From Nodosilinea sp. FACHB-131 (lineage in GTDB: Bacteria > Cyanobacteriota > Cyanobacteriia > Phormidesmidales > Phormidesmidaceae), in the NCBI RefSeq assembly GCF_014695395.1, contig NZ_JACJOF010000021.1, forward strand, positions 62,001 to 126,000: DNA of 64,000 bases, given 5' to 3'. The notes under the pieces are model-generated. The model did no database searches and was not told the origin of the DNA. It saw nothing but the letters and a program-made list of their open reading frames with translations. The translations under genes were made by a program, and so were the position numbers. Below are positions 1 through 8,444 of the stretch, one piece after another. Numbering within the stretch: position 1 is the stretch's first letter; every line of letters begins with the position of its first letter.

Positions 1-68
1 GACAGCAGTACAATTGCACTACATTAAAATGAATTTAGACAACCGACTTTGCTGGCAGGAGCGCAACC

Positions 69-1301
69 ATGAACGAATCCCTCCAGATGCAGAGGCAGGT
101 AGATGCCATTTACCGAACTGAGTCACGTCGGGTTTTTGCCACGCTGATTCGCCTATTGGGGGATTTTGACCTGGCTGAAGAAGCGCTGCACGATGCCTTC
201 GCTGTGGCGATGGCGCAGTGGCCGCGGGATGGGGTGCCCGCTAAGCCAAGGCCGTGGCTGGTGTCAGTGGGTCGATTTAAGGCGATCGACAACCTGCGCC
301 GTCGCACTCGCTTTGACGCGTCGTTGGCCGAGCTGGCCCAGCAGCTCGATGCCCAGCCCGACTTGCCCGACGACGATCTTGAGGACGATCGCCTGCGGCT
401 GATTTTCACCTGCTGCCACCCGGCCCTGCCCCAAGAGGCCCAGGTAGCCCTCACCCTGCGCGAGGTCTGCGGCCTCAAGACTGAAGAAATTGCCAGCGCC
501 TTTTTGCTGGCCCCACCCACCCTGGCCCAGCGCATCGTGCGGGCCAAGGCCAAAATTCGTGCGGCGGGTATTCCCTACCAGGTGCCCGCCCTGGAGGACC
601 TGCCCGATCGCTTAGACACCGTCATGCAGGTGATCTATCTCGTGTTCAACGAGGGGTATGCGGCCTCCTCTGGCCCATCGCTGACGCGGGCCGACCTCTC
701 AGGTGAGGCGATTCGGCTGGGGCGACTGGTGCTAGAACTGTTGCCCGACCCCGAGGTGATGGGGCTGCTAGCGTTGATGCTGCTGCAAGAGTCGCGGCGT
801 CAGGCCCGCACCTCCACCACGGGCGATCTGATTCTTTTAAGCGATCAAAATCGCGAGCTGTGGAACCAGGAGCAGATTGCCGAAGGGCGATCGCTGGTGC
901 AGCAGGCCCTATCCTCAGCGCAAGTAGGGCCATACGGGATTCAGGCGGCGATCGCCGCCGTCCATGCCGAAGCTCCCGACCCAGCTGCAACAGACTGGGC
1001 TCAGATTGTTGGGTTATACAGCCTGCTGGCCCAGATCGAACCGACCCCCGTCGTCCACCTCAACCGAGCCGTAGCCGTGGCGATGCGCGATGGCCCTCAG
1101 GCCGGCCTGCACCTGCTAGATGAGATTCTCGCCGAGGGCGATCTAGCCCACTATCACCTGGCCCATGCGGCCCGAGCCGACCTGTGCCGCCAGTTGGGAG
1201 AAACCGCTGAAGCGAAGGCGTCTTATCAGCGAGCGCTCGATCTAGTCAAGCAAGAACCCGAGCGCCGGTTTCTCGAAAGCCGCCTGCGCGAGCTGGTCTG
1301 A
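69..1301 (+). CDS. ECF42-type RNA polymerase sigma factor
   Basis: A 410-residue sigma factor. Sigma region 2 lies at about residues 10-80, with the LGDFDLAEEALHDAF and PWLVSVGRFKAIDNLRRR stretches. Region 4 lies at about 105-165 (LTLREVCGLKTEEIASAFL). A long helical, TPR-like C-terminal extension (DUF6596 type) follows. This extended architecture, with DGPF/YCII proteins downstream, defines the ECF42 group. Known ECF42 factors have no anti-sigma partner, and the C-terminal extension controls activity. The ATG at 69 has a CAGGAG ribosome site at 55-60. It probably drives the cargo genes at 1.6-5.6 kb through the TGTCGA/CGAC sites found there. The inducing signal is unknown. Confidence 0.93.
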   Translation: MNESLQMQRQVDAIYRTESRRVFATLIRLLGDFDLAEEALHDAFAVAMAQWPRDGVPAKPRPWLVSVGRFKAIDNLRRRTRFDASLAELAQQLDAQPDLPDDDLEDDRLRLIFTCCHPALPQEAQVALTLREVCGLKTEEIASAFLLAPPTLAQRIVRAKAKIRAAGIPYQVPALEDLPDRLDTVMQVIYLVFNEGYAASSGPSLTRADLSGEAIRLGRLVLELLPDPEVMGLLALMLLQESRRQARTSTTGDLILLSDQNRELWNQEQIAEGRSLVQQALSSAQVGPYGIQAAIAAVHAEAPDPAATDWAQIVGLYSLLAQIEPTPVVHLNRAVAVAMRDGPQAGLHLLDEILAEGDLAHYHLAHAARADLCRQLGETAEAKASYQRALDLVKQEPERRFLESRLRELV

Positions 1302-1431
1302 CTAGCGTTGCCAAATAGGAACAGAAATCCGTCTAATCCCTAATCTTCGGTCATTAACCCCTCTATTGAATAGTCGATTTAGCGCCGTAGCCAGACATCC
1401 CAAAAAAAATTAGAAAAAACTTTTGCGATCC

Positions 1432-1458
1432 TGTCGATCTGCCCTCCAGCCAAACGAC
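1432..1458 (+). promoter_or_regulatory. Putative ECF42-dependent promoter 1
   Basis: TGTCGA (1432-1437), 17 bases, then CGAC (1455-1458), preceded by A-rich tracts. The same bipartite pattern with the same 17-base spacing recurs at 4010-4036. Published ECF42 work in Streptomyces venezuelae, as I recall it, describes TGTCGA at -35 and CGA/TC at -10. The site lies about 140 bases upstream of the first DGPF gene. Confidence 0.65.
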
Positions 1459-1597
1459 TAATCCACAAAGGTGACAAATTCAGGCCAAACTCACAGTCAA
1501 TCACCTTGCTGCCAAGCCCAGGGTGCAAGCGATGCAACCCTACAAAACGGGAGACGCAGACAGGCTTTGGCCTCAGACCTAAATTTTGGAGGCAATC

Positions 1598-1993
1598 ATG
1601 AAATTTATCTGCCTAGGCTATTTTGACGAAACGCAGTGGGACGGGCTTTCTGAGACCGAACAGGCGAGTCTGATGGCCGACTGTTTTGCCTACGATGACG
1701 AACTGCGGCGGGGCGGCCACTTTCTCGGTGGAGAAGCACTGCAAAGCGTTCGCAACGCGGCGACGCTGCGGTACCAGAACGGCCAGGTTGTCGTTACCGA
1801 TGGCCCCTTTGCCGAAACCAAGGAGCAGATCGGCGGCATCTTGATGCTGGAGGCCCGCGATCTCAACCACGCCATCCAGCTGATGTCACGCCATCCCGGA
1901 GTGCGCAACGGCCCCTTTGAGATTCGTCCAGCGGATGAAGAGATTAACGCCCAGGTTAACCAAAGCCAAACCCTCCAAACCAACCTGCACTGA
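1598..1993 (+). CDS. YCII-related DGPF-domain protein 1
   Basis: A small (131 aa) YCII/DGPF-family protein carrying the hallmark [13 protein letters not shown] segment near residue 70. DGPF proteins are the signature partners of ECF42 sigma factors; their biochemical function is unknown, and a ferredoxin-like fold related to muconolactone isomerase is expected. An in-frame TTG at 1586 exists, but the ATG at 1598 is preferred because TTGGAGG (1586-1592) is then a well-placed ribosome site. It lies downstream of a putative ECF42 promoter. A second DGPF gene is at 3607. Confidence 0.9.
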   Translation: MKFICLGYFDETQWDGLSETEQASLMADCFAYDDELRRGGHFLGGEALQSVRNAATLRYQNGQVVVTDGPFAETKEQIGGILMLEARDLNHAIQLMSRHPGVRNGPFEIRPADEEINAQVNQSQTLQTNLH

Positions 1994-2010
1994 GCGCAAA
2001 TCCAGCTTAC

Positions 2011-2087
2011 GTAGGTTGGGTGAAACGCAGTGCAACCCAACAAAGCCCACCGCCGTTGGGTTCCGCTAGCGCTCTAACCCAATCTAC
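2011..2087 (+). repeat. Dispersed GTAGGTTGGGT-type inverted repeat
   Basis: The outer arms GTAGGTTGGGT (2011-2021) and ACCCAATCTAC (2077-2087) pair with one mismatch, and two inner TTGGGT/ACCCAA hairpins are nested inside. This resembles the dispersed intergenic repeats with a 'gaaacgcagtgcaacccaac' flavour found across cyanobacterial genomes. It lies between the first DGPF gene and the DUF899 gene. Confidence 0.6.
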
Positions 2088-2127
2088 CAACTAGGAATTC
2101 TCGATTGAACACTAAGGAGAAATCCCT

Positions 2128-2844
2128 ATGACTACCACCACTCTTGCCCATCCGCCCGTAGTGTCGGTCGACATCTGGCTGGCGGAACGAAAAGCGCTTT
2201 TAGCGGACGAAAAAGCCCTGACTCAACAGCGCGATCGCGTCAATGCCAAGCGCCGCCGTCTGCCCATGGTCAAGCTGGAGAAAACCTACACATTTGAGGG
2301 CCCCAATGGTGAGACCAGCCTGCTCGATCTGTTTGAAGGTCGCCACCAGCTGCTGGTCTACCACTTTATGTTTGACCCCGAGTGGGAGAACGGCTGCACG
2401 GGCTGCACCGGCCTAGTTAATGCCCTGGGCGATCTGAGTCTGCTGGGCGATCGCGACACCACCTTCGTGCTCATATCCCGCGCTCCGTTGGCCAAGCTTG
2501 AGCAATACAAAGCCCGCCAAGGCTGGACTCTGCCCTGGTTTTCGTCCTTTGACAGCGACTTTAACTACGATTTTCACGTCACCCTAGATGCAGCGGTAGC
2601 CCCGGTGCATTACAACTACCGCGACCAAGAGGAGCAGGAACAGCACTTTATGCAGGGCGAAAGCCACGGCATGAGCGTGTTCTTTCGCATCGACGACGAA
2701 GTTTTTCACACCTACTCAACCTATGCTCGCGGCTGCGAAAGCCTGACCGATGCCTACAGCCTGCTCGATCTCACCCCCTACGGGAGGCAGCAGGACTTTG
2801 AGGATTCGCCAGCGGGCTGGCCGCAGCGACCGACCTATGGCTAA
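2128..2844 (+). CDS. DUF899 thioredoxin-like protein
   Basis: A 238-residue member of the DUF899 (thioredoxin-like, AAL-related) family. A basic helix (about 25-50) is followed by the [21 protein letters not shown] entry into a thioredoxin-like fold and the [13 protein letters not shown] segment, which carries two cysteines three residues apart at the usual active-site position. The catalysed reaction is not established. The start ATG has AAGGAG 9 bases upstream. It sits inside the ECF42 cargo block, where DUF899 proteins are recurrent, suggesting a redox or xenobiotic-stress role. Confidence 0.88.
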   Translation: MTTTTLAHPPVVSVDIWLAERKALLADEKALTQQRDRVNAKRRRLPMVKLEKTYTFEGPNGETSLLDLFEGRHQLLVYHFMFDPEWENGCTGCTGLVNALGDLSLLGDRDTTFVLISRAPLAKLEQYKARQGWTLPWFSSFDSDFNYDFHVTLDAAVAPVHYNYRDQEEQEQHFMQGESHGMSVFFRIDDEVFHTYSTYARGCESLTDAYSLLDLTPYGRQQDFEDSPAGWPQRPTYG

Positions 2845-2948
2845 CGCCTTTGACCAACGGGTGGAAACAAGGTCAACGCCAGTTCGCCCAAACCTATTTC
2901 CAACCCACTGACTACTTCAACCTTGTACAAAAAAATTGGAGAGACATT

Positions 2949-3422
2949 ATGCACATTGAACCTCAAGCAGAACACCAGTGGCTCGACCGGCTAGTTGGCA
3001 AATGGGTCAGCGAATGTGAATGCAGCATGGGGCCAGATCAGCCCCCTTCAAAGACTCGCGGTACGGAGGTGGTTCGCACCCTGGGCGGGATTTGGGTTAT
3101 AGCCGAAGGCGAAGGCGAAATGCCCGATGGTGGCACCGGCAATACCCTCATGACCCTGGGTTACGACCCCGAAACTCAGCGCTATCTCGGCACCTTTGTC
3201 GGTTCTATGATGACCCACATGTGGGTTTATAACGGCTCTCTAGATGAGGCTAAGCAGACGCTCACCCTAGAAACTGAAGGGCCTGATTTTAGTCAAAACT
3301 CGATGGCTCCGTACAAAGACATCATTGAATTTGTCAGCGATGACCACCGGATTATGACATCGCAGATTCTCACAGAGGGGAATTGGCATCAGTTTATGAC
3401 TGCCCACTACTGGCGGCAGTAG
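2949..3422 (+). CDS. DUF1579 family protein
   Basis: A 157-residue DUF1579 protein (WLDRLVGKWVSECECSMGP at the N-terminus, then beta-rich sequence with MTLGYDPETQRYLGTFVGS). The family is a lipocalin-like barrel of unknown function, often found with DGPF and SnoaL-like genes. The frame is open further upstream, but the ATG at 2949 has GGAGAG just before it and matches the usual family N-terminus. It is part of the ECF42 cargo. Confidence 0.85.
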   Translation: MHIEPQAEHQWLDRLVGKWVSECECSMGPDQPPSKTRGTEVVRTLGGIWVIAEGEGEMPDGGTGNTLMTLGYDPETQRYLGTFVGSMMTHMWVYNGSLDEAKQTLTLETEGPDFSQNSMAPYKDIIEFVSDDHRIMTSQILTEGNWHQFMTAHYWRQ

Positions 3423-3490
3423 TCGATTGGCGGGCCTAAATCAAGGGATGAACCGGCAAAACCTTGGCACTCTGCATGGCCCTCAAAATC

Positions 3491-3538
3491 CCCCAATTCT
3501 GGGAAACTTGGAGACTCTGTATCCTCCCAGAATTGGGG
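3491..3538. repeat. Perfect 14-bp inverted repeat
   Basis: CCCCAATTCTGGGA (3491-3504) and TCCCAGAATTGGGG (3525-3538) pair perfectly around a 20-base loop. It is an intergenic hairpin between the DUF1579 and DGPF genes with no following T-tract, so it is more likely a dispersed repeat or processing hairpin than an intrinsic terminator. Confidence 0.7.
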
Positions 3539-3606
3539 CTCGGGTAAATCATACTTGTGTTGAGCAACGCCGCCGATCGCAAGCCGTCAACCTTGGGAGC
3601 TAAACC

Positions 3607-3966
3607 ATGAAATATATGCTGCTGATTTACAGCGACGAAAACGTCTGGGCTGAAGGCGAGCAGGAGCGCTGCTACCAGGACTCGGTCAAACTGACTCAGG
3701 ATCTTCAAGCCAAGGGCCAGTATTTGGGGGCATCACCCCTGCAATCGGTGGCCACAGCCACCAGTGTGCGGATGCGCGACGGCAAGCGCTTGGTGACCGA
3801 CGGTCCCTTTGCCGAAACCCGAGAACAGCTCGGCGGTTATTTTTTGATTGAGGCAGAAGATTTGGACGATGCGATCGCGATCGCTGGCCGCATTCCTGCT
3901 GCGCACAAAGGCACTGTAGAAATTCGCCCATTAGTAGAGTTGACCGGCCTGCCACCTGGTCAATAA
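3607..3966 (+). CDS. YCII-related DGPF-domain protein 2
   Basis: 119 residues with the DGPFAETREQLGGYFLIEAED signature (about residues 63-83). It is a second, shorter DGPF protein, a paralogue of the 1598 product. The start ATG follows GGGAG. Pairs of DGPF genes next to one ECF42 sigma factor are common; the function is unknown. Confidence 0.9.
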   Translation: MKYMLLIYSDENVWAEGEQERCYQDSVKLTQDLQAKGQYLGASPLQSVATATSVRMRDGKRLVTDGPFAETREQLGGYFLIEAEDLDDAIAIAGRIPAAHKGTVEIRPLVELTGLPPGQ

Positions 3967-4009
3967 AGGCAGATTTTTTCAGTTTTTTCTCAAAAAAAGT
4001 GGCTCTACC

Positions 4010-4036
4010 TGTCGATCTCACCGCCTCCTATTCGAC
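4010..4036 (+). promoter_or_regulatory. Putative ECF42-dependent promoter 2
   Basis: TGTCGA (4010-4015), 17 bases, then CGAC (4033-4036). Identity with the 1432 site extends to TGTCGATCT and CGACTA. T/A-rich tracts lie upstream. It is 74 bases before the SnoaL-like gene start, consistent with a second promoter for the downstream half of the cargo. Confidence 0.65.
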
Positions 4037-4106
4037 TAGTTGATGAAGCAGGGAACCAGCAGGTTTAGCTGGCTCCCACTCCCAATCAATATTTGGAGAC
4101 ATTCCT

Positions 4107-4538
4107 ATGACTAGCACTAGCACTATTACCCGTGACGAAGCCCAAATTCGTCAGCTAATTGCCAACCAAACCAGTGCCATCACCGCCAAAAACCTCGAGC
4201 AAATTATGGCGTGCTACAGCCCAGATGCCGTTCTTTTTGATGTGAAGCCACCGCTTCAGCTCAACGGCAGTGCTGCCATTCGCGCCATGTGGGAAGCCTG
4301 CATGCCCTGCATGCCAGAAATCTCAGGGATTGAAACTAAAGATCTCAACGTTGCCGTCAGCGGCGATCTAGCCCTGGCCCACTGGGTGTTTCGCTTTACC
4401 GGCATTGAGCCCGGTCATCCAGCGGCAGAGATGTGGATGCGCGTTACTGCGGCCTATCAAAAGCGGCAGGGTGAATGGCAGATCCTGCATGAGCACTGCT
4501 CATTGCCCTTCAATCCGACTGCGGGCTGCGCCGGGTAG
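4107..4538 (+). CDS. SnoaL/SgcJ-like (NTF2-fold) protein
   Basis: 143 residues of the NTF2-like superfamily (DUF4440/SgcJ-EcaC type): an N-terminal helix DEAQIRQLIANQTSAITAKN, then YSPDAVLFDV and a conserved AHWVFRFTG...WMRVTAAYQK core. The family binds small hydrophobic molecules or acts as an isomerase/cyclase, but the substrate here is unknown. The start ATG has TTGGAGA upstream. It follows the second putative ECF42 promoter. Confidence 0.85.
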   Translation: MTSTSTITRDEAQIRQLIANQTSAITAKNLEQIMACYSPDAVLFDVKPPLQLNGSAAIRAMWEACMPCMPEISGIETKDLNVAVSGDLALAHWVFRFTGIEPGHPAAEMWMRVTAAYQKRQGEWQILHEHCSLPFNPTAGCAG

Positions 4539-4612
4539 AGTTGTTATCGCCCCGCTTTACGCCTGGAGACAGTCACAGTTTAAGCCTCCTAAAACTCTTA
4601 AGGAAACCCACC

Positions 4613-5017
4613 ATGGGCCGCAAAATTTTTGTCAACCTGCCAATCAAAAATCTCGACCAATCGGTTGACTTCTTTAGCCAGCTTGGCTTCAAGTTCAATT
4701 CTGAGTTTACCGACGAAACCGCTACTTGCATGATTGTCAGCGATGACATTTACGTCATGCTTTTAACCAACGATAAGTTCAAAACCTTTACGCCTAACCC
4801 CATCTGCGACGCTACCAAGAGCACCGAAGTTTTGGTGTGCCTGTCCTGCGATAGCCGCGAAGAGGTCGATAGCTTGGTGAGCAAAGCCGTCAATAGCGGT
4901 GGCTCAACCTATAACGACCCCCAAGATCATGGGTTTATGTATGCCCACGGCTTTCAAGATTTAGATGGTCACATTTGGGAGCTGATATACATGGAACCCA
5001 GCGCCGTCCCTCAGTAG
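4613..5017 (+). CDS. VOC-family (glyoxalase-like) protein 1
   Basis: 134 residues of the vicinal-oxygen-chelate fold: VNLPIKNLDQSVDFFSQLGF at the start of module 1 and GHIWELIYMEPS at the end of module 2. These two regions usually supply metal ligands (Glu in WELIYME). The reaction is not predictable. The ATG at 4613 is preferred over upstream in-frame codons because AAGGA precedes it and the family N-terminus begins there. Confidence 0.87.
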   Translation: MGRKIFVNLPIKNLDQSVDFFSQLGFKFNSEFTDETATCMIVSDDIYVMLLTNDKFKTFTPNPICDATKSTEVLVCLSCDSREEVDSLVSKAVNSGGSTYNDPQDHGFMYAHGFQDLDGHIWELIYMEPSAVPQ

Positions 5018-5025
5018 GTGTCTAT

Positions 5026-5075
5026 AGGGTGTGTCATCAACTCACACGACTCACCAAACCTGAGTTACACACCCT
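5026..5075 (+). terminator. Hairpin after VOC gene
   Basis: AGGGTGTGT (5026-5034) pairs with ACACACCCT (5067-5075), and AACTCA with TGAGTT inside. It forms a strong stem just after the VOC stop codon. Only a weak T-tract follows, so termination is likely but not certain. Confidence 0.45.
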
Positions 5076-5163
5076 CGGTTTCTTGTACTGCTAGATTTTT
5101 CTCACCTCAACCATAGAATCCAGCTTCGATTGATCTCTAATTCCTTAGCCCTAGGAGGGCGTC

Positions 5164-5574
5164 ATGAAACTATATTCTTACCTCAGCTTTAATGGCAATT
5201 GTGAGGCTGCATTTGCGTTCTACGAACAGGTCTTGGGCGGCAAAGTCGGCGACAAAATGACCTATGGAGAATCGCCGATGGCTGACCAAGTGCCTGAAGA
5301 GTGGCGCGACAAGATTATGCACGCTCAGTTGATTTTGGGCGATCAAGAACTTATGGGGGGCGACAGTATGCCGGAGTACTTTGAAGAGCCTAAAGGTACG
5401 TCTGTCTTGATTGCCATTGAAGATCCAGACAAGGCCGAGCATGTCTTTGCATCCCTGGCCGAGAACGGCACCATTAAGATGCCTATTCAGGAAACCTTTT
5501 GGGCAGCCCGGTTTGGCATGGTAGTTGATCAGTTTGGTACGCCATGGATGATTAACTGCGATCGCGCCGCCTAG
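5164..5574 (+). CDS. PhnB-like VOC-family protein 2
   Basis: 136 residues typical of the PhnB/3-demethylubiquinone-like VOC group: YLSFNGNCEAAFAFYEQVLGG, MHAQLILGDQELMGGDSMP, and the C-terminal FWAARFGMVVDQFGTPWMINC. Members are frequent cargo of ECF42 loci, and their reaction is mostly unknown. A strong AGGAGGG ribosome site precedes the ATG. It is the last gene of the sigma-factor block and faces a cupin gene across a perfect hairpin. Confidence 0.9.
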   Translation: MKLYSYLSFNGNCEAAFAFYEQVLGGKVGDKMTYGESPMADQVPEEWRDKIMHAQLILGDQELMGGDSMPEYFEEPKGTSVLIAIEDPDKAEHVFASLAENGTIKMPIQETFWAARFGMVVDQFGTPWMINCDRAA

Positions 5575-5590
5575 CCTTTTAGAAAAAGCC

Positions 5591-5627
5591 GTAGCGTGAG
5601 GGCTGTCAATGACAGCCCTCACGCTAC
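5591..5627. terminator. Bidirectional hairpin between convergent genes
   Basis: A perfect 18-bp inverted repeat (5591-5608 and 5610-5627) with a single central base lies between the converging VOC and cupin genes and overlaps the cupin stop codon. Its position and symmetry suit a shared terminator. Confidence 0.6.
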
Positions 5628-6025
5628 TGAACGGGTCGGTTTTGGGTTCCTTCACCGGGGGTAATAAACAGCACAGAACTGGGCTGGTGAACTCTAGCCG
5701 TGTGCCAAATGCCTTTGGGCACGATCACGTAAGAACCTGGGGTTTCTAGCGCTAGCCTATTTTCAACCCCATTCTGATCCAGGATAAGGTCAACCTGGCC
5801 CGAGAGCAGGCAGACAAATTCTTCCCCAGCGGGATGCATTTCCCAGGTGCCCCAATCGCTGTCAAAGTTAAATTGAGAGACGAGCCGTTTATCTTTAAAG
5901 TCTCCAAAAGTGCGGTTGAGTTCTTCATAAAAGGTGTCGCTTACCGACACTGGCACAGCATTGCCGCTACCATCCAACACAACGTAGGTAGAGTTTATGC
6001 TTAAAGGCTTAACTTCACTGGGCAT
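5624..6025 (-). CDS. Cupin-domain protein
   Basis: 133 residues with one cupin barrel: GTWEMHPAGEEFVCLLSGQVDLIL (cupin motif 1, with H and E ligands but in an abbreviated form) and GSYVIVPKGIWHTARV (motif 2, His). Probably a small metal-binding or ligand-binding protein; the substrate is unknown. It is convergent with the ECF42 block and shares its terminator hairpin. Confidence 0.82.
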   Translation of the reverse strand: MPSEVKPLSINSTYVVLDGSGNAVPVSVSDTFYEELNRTFGDFKDKRLVSQFNFDSDWGTWEMHPAGEEFVCLLSGQVDLILDQNGVENRLALETPGSYVIVPKGIWHTARVHQPSSVLFITPGEGTQNRPVQ

Positions 6026-6176
6026 TAATTGGTCTCAAATAATTATGTCTGTAACCGAAAAATTTCTTAAGCTACTTCATATCCTTCTAAGTTTACTCTA
6101 TACGTTATTGGACGAGATCGCCGAATTTTGGGAATCAATCAATGAGAACAGCAAAATTCTTAATTGGTTTATGTAC

Positions 6177-6204
6177 AAAAAAAATCGGCGGTGTGCCGCC
6201 GATT
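6177..6204 (-). terminator. Intrinsic terminator of the BON gene
   Basis: The stem AATCGGCGG (6183-6191)/CCGCCGATT (6196-6204) has a 4-base loop and, read on the minus strand, is followed by a run of eight T. It lies just after the BON-protein stop codon. Confidence 0.85.
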
Positions 6205-6225
6205 AAATAAGCTTTTACCAGTCGT

Positions 6226-6696
6226 TTACTGGGTTATTTCCTTGAGGCCTATATCGTAGGAAACCTCGTGGACACCAGGAATAGACTTGACATCTTCAAT
6301 GATGGCTCGGGCCGTGTCGCGGCTCTTCACCTTACCCGATAGTCGTACCGAGCCATTGGAGACACTAATTTTGATGGTGTCAGGAACCTTGCTCTCCACT
6401 CGGTCAGTGATGTCCTGATCGCCCAGGGGAGTACCTTTGACATCGGCATACTCGATGCCCTCATATTGACTGTCGTTGGGTGTGGACTGAAGCGTCTCGT
6501 TAAGGTCCTTTTGCTCGTCGGTCAACGCAGCACCGTTAACCGCACCAGCGAAAGCAGGCTGGGTAAAGCCAACCAGCATGACAGCCAAACAGGCCATGGC
6601 TATAAGACTGGACTGCCCAACTTTGGGGAGACGCACCAGCATTAGGGCTAACCCTAAACCGATCACCACCATTCCAATTGCTAACGATATCAACAT
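6226..6696 (-). CDS. BON-domain membrane-anchored protein
   Basis: 156 residues: two hydrophobic segments (about 1-20 and 28-48), the second ending in an AFA-like cleavage site, then a linker and a C-terminal BON domain (about 95-155, KISVSNGSVRLSGKVKSRDTARAIIEDVKSIPGVHEVSYDI). BON domains bind phospholipid in the envelope and stabilise membranes under osmotic stress. An in-frame TTG lies upstream at 6735, but the ATG at 6696 has GGAG upstream. An intrinsic terminator follows. Confidence 0.85.
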   Translation of the reverse strand: MLISLAIGMVVIGLGLALMLVRLPKVGQSSLIAMACLAVMLVGFTQPAFAGAVNGAALTDEQKDLNETLQSTPNDSQYEGIEYADVKGTPLGDQDITDRVESKVPDTIKISVSNGSVRLSGKVKSRDTARAIIEDVKSIPGVHEVSYDIGLKEITQ

Positions 6697-7203
6697 AGGT
6701 TTACTCCAATCAAAATTTATGGATGAGGGCGCCAAGCGATGGTCGGAGACCGGCCTTGGAGGGCGATCGCATCATTGCTAGCGCATTTCACCGCTTAACT
6801 CTGGAGTTTACATAACCTTGCTCAATTTCATATCTCCCGGCGGCGGTAAGGTGTCTACGTCAAAAGACATAGCTTACCAATCTCGTCTTCTTTTCCTGCC
6901 GTGGTCGAAAATTTTTGGCGTCTAGTCTGACTTCTCGCTCAGGGGATTCTAGGCAAACTATTCAATTTCTGGTTTTCGTTGCTAGCAAAATCTCTGAGCC
7001 ACTAAAAAAACATCGGCACATATTTTTGGCTTATCTATCCAATAGTAGACACACATGTCGGCATAGGTTTTTACCGTGGAATTAAGCGAAGCAAATTAGA
7101 CCATTTGCAGTTGCCCTGGCTTTTTTGAGGCTGCTAACCGCTTTAATCTGGCCTGGCAAAACTTCACTTACACAAAGCTTGTAGTTTTTCAGGAGATGAC
7201 ACT
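6697..7203. other. Divergent intergenic region
   Basis: About 500 bases between the divergent BON and holin-like genes. It is AT-rich in its right half and must contain both promoters. I see no convincing gene, RNA or repeat in it. Confidence 0.5.
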
Positions 7204-7611
7204 ATGTGGAGCATTCTTTTATCTGGCTTGGCAACGGCCCTTAGCCTGCTGGTCGTGGATCTAGTTGTGCCTGGGGTGACTATCAACACCCTAACCGCAG
7301 CGGCGATCGCGGCGGCTTCGGTCGGTGTGATCAACGCTTTTCTCAAGCCGACACTGCAAACCCTGACCATGCCCATCAATGCCGTTACCTTTGGGGCATC
7401 CTCCCTGGTTCTCAACGGCCTCTGTCTGTGGTTGGCGTCTTTAGTGGTGCCCGGCTTCTACATCAGCGGCATCATTGGCTTTCTGGTAGGCCCGCTGGTG
7501 CTATCGGCGGTGAACACCTTCATCAACAACTACTTCGACAAGAAAACCCCTGCCTTCCTGCGCGATGGCACGGGCTCTGAGCTCAGCACCGATCGCTCGT
7601 CTCAGCTCTAG
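7204..7611 (+). CDS. Phage-holin-family (YvlD-like) membrane protein
   Basis: 135 residues with four hydrophobic helices (about 5-25, 32-50, 58-82, 88-112) and the family motif INAFLKPTLQTLTMPIN. It belongs to the '4 TMS phage holin' family (PF04020), which despite its name is usually a chromosomal envelope-stress protein and not a lysis factor. The ATG has CAGGAGA upstream. It starts a run of co-directed stress genes. Confidence 0.88.
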   Translation: MWSILLSGLATALSLLVVDLVVPGVTINTLTAAAIAAASVGVINAFLKPTLQTLTMPINAVTFGASSLVLNGLCLWLASLVVPGFYISGIIGFLVGPLVLSAVNTFINNYFDKKTPAFLRDGTGSELSTDRSSQL

Positions 7612-7718
7612 CATCTAGACCCTAGCTTGCTCGATGGCTTCGAGCTACGGCCACTGACCGTCGAGCGGGCTGGGTATCCAGCCCGTAAACACAGCATTTC
7701 TGTCCAGAGGTTATCGAA

Positions 7719-8411
7719 GTGGAAGATTCCGTTAGCACGCAACCGTCAAAAGATACGGAGGCAGGTAAGTTAGAGCGGTGGGCGTCAATCATTAGCGGCG
7801 GCGCTCTGGTGCTTGGCGGCTTGCAGCAGCGATCGCTGCGGGGAATCTTGATGGCCGCTGCCGGTGGCAGCTTAGCCTATCAGGGTGTTCAGAAGAAAAG
7901 CACGATCAAGCAGGTTGGCGAAGCCGTTGGCATTGAAAAGGCCATCCTGGTTGAGAAAACCGTCACAATCAATCGTCCGGCATCAGAGCTCTACAGCTTT
8001 TGGCGGCAGTTCGACAATCTGCCCAAGTTCATGCGTCATGTCAAGTCTGTGCAGGTCCAAGACGCCCAGCATTCCCACTGGGTAGCTAATGCCCCCCTCG
8101 ATCAGAGTATCGAATGGGATGCGGTGATTGTGGATGACCAGCCCGATCGCCTGATTGCCTGGACCTCGACCGACGATGCCGAAGTTAACCACTCCGGGTT
8201 TGTGCGGTTTCAACCCGCTACCGGCAATCGCGGCACCGAAGTCAAAGTGGTCATGGAGTATGAGCTGCCGGGCGGCGCTATGGCCGCTGCGATCGCCAAG
8301 CTCTTTGGCGAAGAACCCGAACAGCAGATTGGCGACGACCTCAGCCGCTTTAAGCAGCTGATGGAAACCGGAGAAATCGCCACCACTGAGGGCCAACCAA
8401 AGGGAGCCTAA
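7719..8411 (+). CDS. SRPBCC-family protein with N-terminal membrane-associated segment
   Basis: 230 residues. Residues about 20-65 form a Gly/Ala-rich hydrophobic segment (DUF2892-like, LRGILMAAAGGSLAYQG). Residues 80-215 form an SRPBCC/polyketide-cyclase-like domain (VEKTVTINRPASELYSFWRQ, GNRGTEVKVVMEYELPGG). SRPBCC domains form deep hydrophobic ligand pockets. The start is GTG at 7719. A shorter paralogue without the N-terminal segment is at 56364, and both lie near a zinc alcohol dehydrogenase, so the pair is a recurring module. Confidence 0.85.
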   Translation: MEDSVSTQPSKDTEAGKLERWASIISGGALVLGGLQQRSLRGILMAAAGGSLAYQGVQKKSTIKQVGEAVGIEKAILVEKTVTINRPASELYSFWRQFDNLPKFMRHVKSVQVQDAQHSHWVANAPLDQSIEWDAVIVDDQPDRLIAWTSTDDAEVNHSGFVRFQPATGNRGTEVKVVMEYELPGGAMAAAIAKLFGEEPEQQIGDDLSRFKQLMETGEIATTEGQPKGA

Positions 8412-8444
8412 TTCTGACCTGCCGATGTTCTTAGACGTATTGCC

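Noticed and set aside
5997..6206. Possible 54-69 residue plus-strand protein (MSVTEKFLKLLHILLSLLY...)
   Set aside because: It starts inside the cupin gene, ends in the BON terminator hairpin, has no ribosome site, and its last residues are encoded by the terminator stem. A real small peptide is not excluded.
7204..7611. Prophage interpretation from the 'phage holin' family name
   Set aside because: The PF04020/YvlD group is mostly chromosomal envelope-stress protein; no phage genes are nearby.
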